NCBI GenBank assembly: GCA_903909295.1
Contig: CAIVVG010000176.1
Span: 1-11,749 of the forward strand
DNA length: 11,749 nt
Source of the DNA: an uncultured Chlamydiae bacterium
Lineage (GTDB): Bacteria; Chlamydiota; Chlamydiia; Chlamydiales; SM23-39
Direction of reading: 5' to 3'
Shown here: positions 6,701 through 11,749 of the stretch, piece by piece
Numbering within the stretch: the stretch's first letter is position 1
Layout of the letters: each line of letters starts with the position of its first letter
Notes under the pieces: model-generated
Databases searched by the model: none
The model's input: the letters and a program-made list of their open reading frames with translations, nothing else
Told to the model about the DNA's origin: nothing
Program-made: the position numbers and the translations under genes

Positions 6701-9700
6701 TTGAACATGCCGATGAGGGGGGAGGTTTCTAGTTCTTGCCCTTTGGACAAGAACCAAACGGGGGTGCTGAGCTTCGTTTGCATAAATGCAAGAAGCTCTT
6801 GTACATCCACGTTACAACAATAAATAACCCCTTTCACACGGGCCGCTTTGTCCACCGTCGTGTGAGAGGGAAGTGCGCGAAGAACTTCGCTGACAAACTT
6901 TGGATCGCCGAAAAGAAGCCAGCACCCTTCTTGAGCTGTGGAGGTAGAGAGAACTTTAGGTTGCCAAACAGGTTTGTACAAAAGTCGTTCGGTTGCATTT
7001 TTCACGTTCAGCGGTTTGACCCGGAAGCCTTGGATGTCGGCGATGACCAATCCATCCATTGAGAAAATTGTGAGACCCATCGAGAGCAAGGAGGGATCGA
7101 CTTTTCCATAAGCAATCACTTCTTGAGGCATGGGCTCGTACAAATCAAACTGATCGATGCCTACGGGAAGGTAGATTTTGTTTCCATTCGTTAACCCCTC
7201 TTTAAAAACAGCCGCGCCGAACACCTGGAAGCAGCAGTCGAGCAAAGCGGTGTGAGTAGACGCTGCCTTGACCGTTGCAATGGCCTGGAGTTTACCAATG
7301 TGGAGAGAACGAATGAGCTGAAACTCGGGGCCATACTGAAGACCCTGTATGTGGAGATGTTGGTAGAATTCAGTTGGATCCATCTCTTCGGTACAATCGC
7401 CGGCTTGGAATTTGCGGGGTTCCGGTATCCCCACAGGTCTCGGCTTTTCATTGGCCTCGACTAGGCCCGACGCGTACTCTTTGCAGAGGCCTGTTGCATC
7501 CGCTTGAGAGCACACCACGACCTTTAAAGCGCCCCCGGGTTGTAAAGAGGCCAATGTGAGGGGCGAGGTTCCAGAGGACAAATCTAACAGTTCATTGAAC
7601 ATGCAGTTTTTGAGTGTAAGGGCGCTGCCATGATTCTTCCCTGCAGAGATCATCATATCTACATACCCAGCAGCGGGGAAAATCACCCGATCTAAAATCA
7701 CATGATCCTTAAATTTAGCGCCTTTGCTCAAAACAGCATCGGCCCAATACCGCTGTCTTTGGAAGGGGTAAGTGGGCAGAGAAACTTTTTTCTGGCGCGA
7801 GGGCCCGATCTTTGGGAACTCGGAAAACTCTGACGTTTTTAATTTCTCTAAACACTCTTCTTTTGTGTTGGCATTGACTGCGATGCGGTGTTGAAAATGG
7901 TTTCTTCCTATGTAAGCCGTGAAGGCGATTTCAGCGAAAGAGGCGGAGGTCCCTCTTTGCAGCATCGCTATGTAGGCCGCCACCAGAGCTTTGAGGGCAG
8001 GCTCCGTTTTGGCCGATAGGACGAGCGTTTGAGGCGCACTTTCAGGGGAACCTACTTGTAGAGGAGCCTCTTTGAGAATGGCGTGGGCATTGGTTCCGCT
8101 AAACCCAAATGAACTGACCCCGGCAAAACGGGCTCTACGAGGGTTTCTTTTCCAAGGTTGCAGCTCTGTCGGGATGACGGCGCTCTGAAGAGAGATGAGA
8201 GGATTGAGTGCTTTTAAATGGAGGTGAGGAGGGATCTGTTCGTGCATCAGCGACAAGATAACCTTGATCATCCCCGCCATCCCCGCCGCAGCCTCTAAGT
8301 GGCCGATGTTTGTCTTGACCGAGCCGATTCGCAGAGGCACCTCTCTTTCGGCTCCGAGCACAGAAGAAAAAGCCCGCACCTCTATGGGATCTCCGAGACT
8401 TGTTCCTGTGCCGTGCGCCTCTAAATAATCGAGATCTTTCCCTTGTAGGTTCGCCGCTTGCAAAGCCCCTGCAATCAAAACCTTTTGCGCCTCCCCATTG
8501 GGCACAGTCAGACCTCCGCTGGCTCCGTCTTGATTGACTTTAGTTGAGGCGATGAGTGCTAAAATCCGATCCCCATCTCGCACTGCATCAGACAGCCGCT
8601 TGAGGACAACGACTCCACACCCCTCACCTCTGGCATAACCGTTGGCATCCGCGTCAAATGTTTTACATTTCCCGTCTGGGGCGAGCATTTTGGCCTGGCA
8701 AAAAATAATCGTGGGAGCAGGGGATAAAATCAGATTGACCCCTCCGACAATCGCGCTCTGGATCTCCCCAGATCTCAGACTATTGCAAGCTGTATCCAAA
8801 GCGACGAGAGAGGAGGAGCAAGCTGTATCGATCGTTAAAGCAGGACCCTGGAGTCCGAGGAAATAGGAAAGCCTCCCAGCGAGCACGCTTCCGGAGTTGC
8901 CTGTGCACCAGTAAGCGGTGAGCTGATGGCTCTGAGAGTGTTGCGATAATAGATCTGCGTAGTCGTGGCTGCACGCGCCGATAAACACCCCGGTTTTGGT
9001 CCCGTACAGAGATTGAGGAGCGATCCCTGCGTGCTCTAATGCTTCCCAAACCACTTCCAATAAAAGACGCTGCTGCGGGTCCATGGTTTCTGCTTCGCGC
9101 GGAGAGATTCCAAAGAACGAGGCATCGAATTCGGCGACGGGTTGATTGAGAAACCCCCCTTTTCGGCAGTACATCTGTTCTGCATAGGCATCTAAATTCC
9201 AGCGCTCCCCAGGAACCTCCGAAGTGACATCGATCCCATTTTTCAAAATATCCCAAAATGCCTCTGGACTGTTGGCCCCGCCGGGGAATCGGCATCCCAT
9301 TCCCACAATGGCCAAAGGGTCTTGAGAAGCTATGCTCTCAGTGAGTGCGGCAGGCGCAGCCTCCATCTTGAGGAGCACTTTGATGTATTTTGTCATCGCG
9401 AGGATATTGGGATGTTCGAAGACTGCAGTGGGAGAGATGTTCGCTGCTTTGCCCACCGCTTCCTGCAGTCTGCTTACCAGTTCCGTAGCCATTAACGAAT
9501 CTACGCCTAACTCAAACAACCCTTTTGTCTCATCGAGAGGCACTTCCGGAGGCAGATTGAGAAGGGACCGGACGGTGTCCTTCAAGGTTTGTTTTATCGG
9601 ATCCTCATCTTGCGTCGTCTGCACCATAGGAACCGCGTTCTGTCTATACCGCACTCGCAGCTCCCCCCTTTTGACTTTTAGGGAACGGGTTCTTGGGATG

Positions 9701-11184
9701 CTCTCTACGAGATGAACAGTAGACACCCTGAGATGAGGAGGAATGGAGGTGCCCCGTTTTTGGAGAAGCTCCTCGACTTTTACGAGGGGTAATTTAGAAA
9801 CCAAGGCCGCATGAATGGTGTCGGTGGTGGCACCTTCCGATACAGGGACGCCGAAAGAGGCAAAATCTTCAATGCCCTCTAAGTTTCCGTAGTAGCGATC
9901 CACCTCACTCGGGATGGCCTTTTGGCCACTTTGAAGGACGATGAGCTCTTTTATTCTCCCCGTGACGACGAGATCCCCTTTTGCATTGAAATATCCCAGA
10001 TCACCTGTGTGAAACCACCCCTCTTTGAGAACCTCGGCAGTCAGGACCGGATTGCGGAAATAGCCCCGAAAAACGTTTTCCCCTTTTAGACAAATCTCTC
10101 CCTCAGGCCCGATCTTCAGATCCACCCAATCAAACGGCTGTCCCACTGTGCCGATCGTTAGTCGACCTGGGCGATTGGTGGCAATGGCACCCGCCGTTTC
10201 GCTTAAGCCATACCCAGCCAGCACCTGAAAGCCAAGTTGAGACATCCCTTTCCAGATATCGGGATTGAGGGCAGCGCCGCCAGACAGCAACAGCCTGAGT
10301 TTTCCCCCAAACGCGCGATGCGCTTTGGAAAAGAGGAGACGCCCCGTTTTAAGGCCTAAAAACCCTGTCACTGACATCAGCGCTTTTAACACAGGGACCC
10401 GGTTGATTTTCTCCATCATTTTTTGATAGAAAATCTCGATGAGACGGGGCACGACAATGAAAATGGTCGTTTGGGTCGCTTGCAGCGCTCGGAGGATGAT
10501 CTCGCTCTTGATCTCATTGATAAAAGTGACCGTGCAGCCATGACCTAAAGCACAGAGCACAGTCGTGCAGATCCCAATCACGTGGCTCAAAGGGAGAACA
10601 CATAGGAAACGGTCTTCTGAAACAACCGAGATAACTACGGAGCCTCTGACTGCAGCAAGTAGCGCGTGGTGGTCGAGCAAAATCCCCTTTGGAGCGCCCG
10701 TCGAACCCGAGGTAAAGCAAATGAGGGCGATCGCCGGGTCCCCATCGAGGTTGTCTCTCCGGATTCCTTCGCAGAGCGGCACATAATCACTCTGAATATC
10801 GAAGAAGGAGGGAAGAGAAGGAGCTACAAAGATTTTGGAAAAAATAGTGCTCGTCGTCAAAACCGCTTGTACATCTGTCCTTTGAATGAATGTGACGAGA
10901 TCGACCCCATCCAATTGCGCATCGATCGCCACCACCGTTGCCTTGCAAAAGAGGACAGCAAAAAATGAAATCACCCAATCGAGACAATTGGGGGCAGCAA
11001 TGCCCACTCGATCGCCCGGTTGGATCCCGATGTTTTGCAAACGCCCCGACCGCTTCTGAATCAAAGAGAGCATGTCAGAAAATGTAAGGCTCTCCCCCAT
11101 GCGATCGGTGTTCCACATCTGGATGGCGATCTTCTGTGGATACTTGTGAGCAATCTCATCGATCATGATGGGTACGGAGGTCAT
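3778..11184 (-). CDS. Single-module type I polyketide synthase, self-loading, AT-less
   Basis: A 2468-residue multidomain enzyme in one unbroken frame. Acyl-adenylating ligase, about 1-510: TSGSTGAPKG (158-167), YGLSE (325-329), HTGDLG (392-397), Lys503; it resembles long-chain acyl-CoA synthetases. ACP1, 530-605, Ser563. KS, 621-1040, triad Cys789/His924/His962. Linker 1052-1130 runs straight into the post-AT motif LPTYPFQRQRYW (1136-1147): no acyltransferase. DH, about 1155-1395, His1161 and Asp1316/Gln1320. Shortened structural KR, 1400-1550. ER, 1555-1885, HAATGGVG (1707-1714). KR, 1890-2115, TGGFGALG (1898-1905), Lys1994, Ser2018, Tyr2031, Asn2035, with LDD (1974-1976) marking a B-type reductase. 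ACP2, 2145-2222, Ser2182. Thioesterase, about 2245-2468, GHSMG (2318-2322), Asp2418, His2446. Inferred reaction: activate a fatty acid, extend by one malonyl unit, reduce and hydrolyse. Malonyl loading needs an outside enzyme. Only a weak AAGG (11189-11192) precedes the ATG. Confidence 0.95.
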   Translation of the reverse strand: MTSVPIMIDEIAHKYPQKIAIQMWNTDRMGESLTFSDMLSLIQKRSGRLQNIGIQPGDRVGIAAPNCLDWVISFFAVLFCKATVVAIDAQLDGVDLVTFIQRTDVQAVLTTSTIFSKIFVAPSLPSFFDIQSDYVPLCEGIRRDNLDGDPAIALICFTSGSTGAPKGILLDHHALLAAVRGSVVISVVSEDRFLCVLPLSHVIGICTTVLCALGHGCTVTFINEIKSEIILRALQATQTTIFIVVPRLIEIFYQKMMEKINRVPVLKALMSVTGFLGLKTGRLLFSKAHRAFGGKLRLLLSGGAALNPDIWKGMSQLGFQVLAGYGLSETAGAIATNRPGRLTIGTVGQPFDWVDLKIGPEGEICLKGENVFRGYFRNPVLTAEVLKEGWFHTGDLGYFNAKGDLVVTGRIKELIVLQSGQKAIPSEVDRYYGNLEGIEDFASFGVPVSEGATTDTIHAALVSKLPLVKVEELLQKRGTSIPPHLRVSTVHLVESIPRTRSLKVKRGELRVRYRQNAVPMVQTTQDEDPIKQTLKDTVRSLLNLPPEVPLDETKGLFELGVDSLMATELVSRLQEAVGKAANISPTAVFEHPNILAMTKYIKVLLKMEAAPAALTESIASQDPLAIVGMGCRFPGGANSPEAFWDILKNGIDVTSEVPGERWNLDAYAEQMYCRKGGFLNQPVAEFDASFFGISPREAETMDPQQRLLLEVVWEALEHAGIAPQSLYGTKTGVFIGACSHDYADLLSQHSQSHQLTAYWCTGNSGSVLAGRLSYFLGLQGPALTIDTACSSSLVALDTACNSLRSGEIQSAIVGGVNLILSPAPTIIFCQAKMLAPDGKCKTFDADANGYARGEGCGVVVLKRLSDAVRDGDRILALIASTKVNQDGASGGLTVPNGEAQKVLIAGALQAANLQGKDLDYLEAHGTGTSLGDPIEVRAFSSVLGAEREVPLRIGSVKTNIGHLEAAAGMAGMIKVILSLMHEQIPPHLHLKALNPLISLQSAVIPTELQPWKRNPRRARFAGVSSFGFSGTNAHAILKEAPLQVGSPESAPQTLVLSAKTEPALKALVAAYIAMLQRGTSASFAEIAFTAYIGRNHFQHRIAVNANTKEECLEKLKTSEFSEFPKIGPSRQKKVSLPTYPFQRQRYWADAVLSKGAKFKDHVILDRVIFPAAGYVDMMISAGKNHGSALTLKNCMFNELLDLSSGTSPLTLASLQPGGALKVVVCSQADATGLCKEYASGLVEANEKPRPVGIPEPRKFQAGDCTEEMDPTEFYQHLHIQGLQYGPEFQLIRSLHIGKLQAIATVKAASTHTALLDCCFQVFGAAVFKEGLTNGNKIYLPVGIDQFDLYEPMPQEVIAYGKVDPSLLSMGLTIFSMDGLVIADIQGFRVKPLNVKNATERLLYKPVWQPKVLSTSTAQEGCWLLFGDPKFVSEVLRALPSHTTVDKAARVKGVIYCCNVDVQELLAFMQTKLSTPVWFLSKGQELETSPLIGMFKTFAIEFPSIPCTHIHFDTAFMPELLLDELMSSSRENEIAYFGKKRHVRRLLHRRDALRVESRLSLPHALHYQLQIAQKGSFNHMTLEPVSLRKNLVGREISIGIRATGLNFRDVLNALNLYPGDPGALGGECSGIISAVGPAVTKFKVGDAVLGFAAGSFGSDVISDERICFHKPVSLSFAEAAAVPIVFLTAYYTLVHLAKIKRGQKVLIHAATGGVGLAAIQFVQQAGAIVYATAGSPAKRDHLKEIGVEHIYDSRTLAFAEQILKDTEGKGVDVVLNSLSGEGFIEKTLRCCNQEATFLEIGKRNIWTAEEMQKARPDMAYFVIALDDMVAQQPEKIEHLLQEVVSQFPRLKTLPLTKFSLTEAILAFQYMQQAKHIGKIVIEREAETVQIDPTASYLITGGFGALGFETAKWLASKGAKHLCLVGRRASRLQLPGVQIETVALDISHQEDLSFLIRRFDSDLPPLKGIFHAAGVLDDGVIAEQTFDRFKKTFNPKALGAWHLHEATQHLPLDFFVLFSSIASVIGSPGQINYAAANSYLNALATHRRQLGLCALSIHWGPWGQIGMAAQLEERHKMSGFTPLKAKEALGALEICLKAKESQVTVVDVNWRQFQSRLPVQLSILSELTADASENRNPFYQKLIKPSNKNQIALFVEELVRATIGLSKDRPLDTKQNFYELGLDSLMAIELRNDLQIAIDPSHVLSPTLVIDYPTIDALTQYLATLLLGDRIETTHQSMFVGIGNKEDAAIDLFCFPYAGGGPWIFSKWSQQLPSKINLQLFQPPGRGARHAEAPIQDFKELIGTIADEIEKTRRPFAFFGHSMGSLVSFEVARELQRRKKDQPTALFVSSLNAPSSVAWPKEQLLPRLHLEYKQTYPSESEIKQSHEPLLLADLDLMNAYTFSQGELLGCPIIVHCGNEDGVCSESGLGRWAELTQAETTQHRLPGNHFDPMVNSGPLLSTMIERLLSRS
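7792..7851 (-). other. Acyltransferase excision junction inside the PKS
   Basis: This stretch encodes residues 1112-1131. In ordinary cis-AT modules the segment after the KS-AT linker (here LVLSAKTE at 1054-1061 through about 1118) opens an AT domain of roughly 300 residues with GQGSQ and GHS motifs. Neither motif occurs here. The chain passes within about 15 residues to the post-AT segment ending LPTYPFQRQRYW. Both flanks are well preserved and in frame, as expected of a clean domain loss. Confidence 0.85.
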
Positions 11185-11240
11185 AGCGCCTTGGGAAGGG
11201 TTCAGCGGGGATTTTAATGAATCGGAGGGTGTTTTCGCAA

Positions 11241-11275
11241 GAAGAATTCTCGCCTTATAACGAAGTATTCTTGCC
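11241..11275. promoter_or_regulatory. Tandem 14-bp direct repeat, candidate shared operator
   Basis: GAAGAATTCTCGCC (11241-11254) and GAAGTATTCTTGCC (11262-11275) match at 12 of 14 positions and start exactly 21 bp apart, two turns of B-DNA. GCAAGAA (11237-11243) and TTCTTGC (11268-11274) add an inverted pair across the same segment. The right copy overlaps the rightward -35 and lies next to the leftward -10. This layout suits a regulator acting on both divergent genes. No regulator gene is in view. Confidence 0.6.
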
Positions 11276-11299
11276 GATTATAGGCATATTAAGTATACC
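11271..11299 (+). promoter_or_regulatory. Predicted promoter of the desaturase gene
   Basis: TTGCCG (11271-11276) and TATACC (11294-11299) are separated by 17 nt. Transcription would begin near 11306, giving a leader of about 67 nt before the ATG at 11373. Confidence 0.45.
11277..11282 (-). promoter_or_regulatory. Perfect minus-strand -10 box upstream of the PKS
   Basis: TATAAT on the minus strand, inside the spacer of the rightward promoter. No good -35 lies 16-18 nt upstream (GAGTCC at 17 nt), so an activator would be expected if it is used. A start near 11270 would give a PKS leader of about 85 nt. Confidence 0.35.
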
Positions 11300-11372
11300 G
11301 GACTCGGCCATAGAGAGTATTTGGATCGCCTCGTGCCGAGGAGTAAATTTTTAGATTTTTATTGGAGTTGCT

Positions 11373-11749
11373 ATGTTGAAGAAGCCTGTTTTCTCTAAAT
11401 GTAATGATGATTTTTATGCTGTATTAAGACAGCGAGTTGATCAATATTTTAAAGGGAATAAAATAAGCCCTAAAGCGGGGACTTACATGTATATCAAAAC
11501 GGCTGTAGCGCTCTCTTTCTTATTCCTCGCTTACCTTTTTCTGCTCTCTGGGACCCTCAGCGGGTGGTCTGCTCTGTGGGCCTATCTTTTACTTGGATTT
11601 GCTGCCGCGTTTTCCACAATGAATATCAGTCACGATGGCCTTCATGGGGCTTATTCCTCCCATCCAGCTATAAATCGGACGGCAGGGTTCCTTATGGATA
11701 TCTGCGGACAGAGCTCCTATTTTTGTGGAAAAGATCATGTGAATGAACA
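11373..11749 (+). CDS. Membrane fatty-acid desaturase, N-terminal part (cut by window end)
   Basis: The first 125 codons of a longer gene. The opening (PVFSKCNDDFYAVL, then RVDQYF) and the layout resemble bacterial linoleoyl-CoA-desaturase-like proteins of the membrane di-iron fatty-acid desaturase family. Two hydrophobic stretches follow (about 41-60 and 66-85), then histidine box 1, HDGLHGAYS (87-95, H-x3-H). A second box appears to begin at the window edge (KDHVNE plus a codon starting CA, probably His). These histidines bind the two irons. Such enzymes use O2 and an electron donor to put a double bond into an acyl chain at the membrane. GGAG (11364-11367) sits 5 nt before the ATG. The gene runs divergently from the PKS across a 188-bp region. 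Acyl substrate and bond position cannot be told from this part, and the other boxes are not visible. Confidence 0.85.
   Translation, partial: MLKKPVFSKCNDDFYAVLRQRVDQYFKGNKISPKAGTYMYIKTAVALSFLFLAYLFLLSGTLSGWSALWAYLLLGFAAAFSTMNISHDGLHGAYSSHPAINRTAGFLMDICGQSSYFCGKDHVNE

Noticed and set aside
6535..6987. Methyltransferase domain between DH and ER
   Set aside because: No SAM-binding glycine motif; the stretch (about 150 residues) fits a shortened structural KR half and starts with the usual YKPVWQP-type strand.
8780..9295. 171-codon minus-strand open frame inside the PKS
   Set aside because: It lies in another frame of the KS-coding region, is rich in Arg and Ser as out-of-frame translations often are, and overlaps a domain with intact catalytic motifs.
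8065..9324. Classical trans-AT PKS assignment
   Set aside because: The AT is absent, but the KS signatures look cis-AT. I kept 'AT-less, secondary loss' instead; a KS phylogeny would decide.
11303..11340. CTCGGC/GCCGAG inverted pair in the desaturase leader
   Set aside because: Only 6 bp with a 26-nt loop; it shares sequence with the 16-55 palindrome but is too short to call an element.

Overview
The window most resembles a chromosome segment of an environmental (non-pathogen) member of the Chlamydiota. The best taxonomic clue is the minus-strand transporter at 1554-2939. Its FTRKS, NGWFQGWGWP and DTPQSLGLP blocks closely resemble the chlamydial UhpC-type hexose-phosphate antiporter as I know it. 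This assignment is an inference from memory of that family, not a database result.

Layout: (1) 1-177 is non-coding and carries a perfect 15-bp inverted repeat and a good promoter. (2) 178-1332 (+) encodes a cyclic-nucleotide-binding domain fused to a CPBP/Rce1-like membrane protein. (3) 1333-1553 is a non-coding convergent gap with nested inverted repeats. (4) 1554-2939 (-) is the UhpC-like transporter. (5) 2940-3135 holds two divergent promoters, one with a G8 run in its spacer. (6) 3136-3762 (+) is a small polytopic membrane protein of the 'MCFSA' family (DUF6629-like). (7) 3778-11184 (-) is a 2468-residue one-module polyketide synthase and fills most of the window. (8) 11185-11372 is a divergent regulatory region with a 14-bp direct repeat at 21-bp spacing. 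(9) 11373 to the window end (+) is the first 125 codons of a membrane fatty-acid desaturase.

The centre of interest is the PKS plus the divergent desaturase. The PKS reads: acyl-activating ligase, ACP, KS, [AT missing], DH, structural KR remnant, ER, KR, ACP, type-II-like thioesterase. It has its own loading enzyme, one condensing domain, a full set of reductive domains and its own release domain. On paper it is therefore a single-protein fatty-acid elongase: activate an acid, add two carbons, reduce fully, release. The acyltransferase has been removed at a clean junction. The KS has signatures of the cis-AT type, so the loss looks secondary, and the malonyl unit must come from another protein (FabD is the obvious candidate). 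The DH also lacks its usual first segment and has one motif change, so full reduction is not certain. With a linoleoyl-CoA-desaturase-like gene sharing the promoter region, the locus may make an elongated and/or desaturated fatty acid or lipid. That product is inferred. No phosphopantetheinyl transferase, trans-AT or export gene is visible in the window.

No tRNA, rRNA, CRISPR array or intact insertion sequence was seen.
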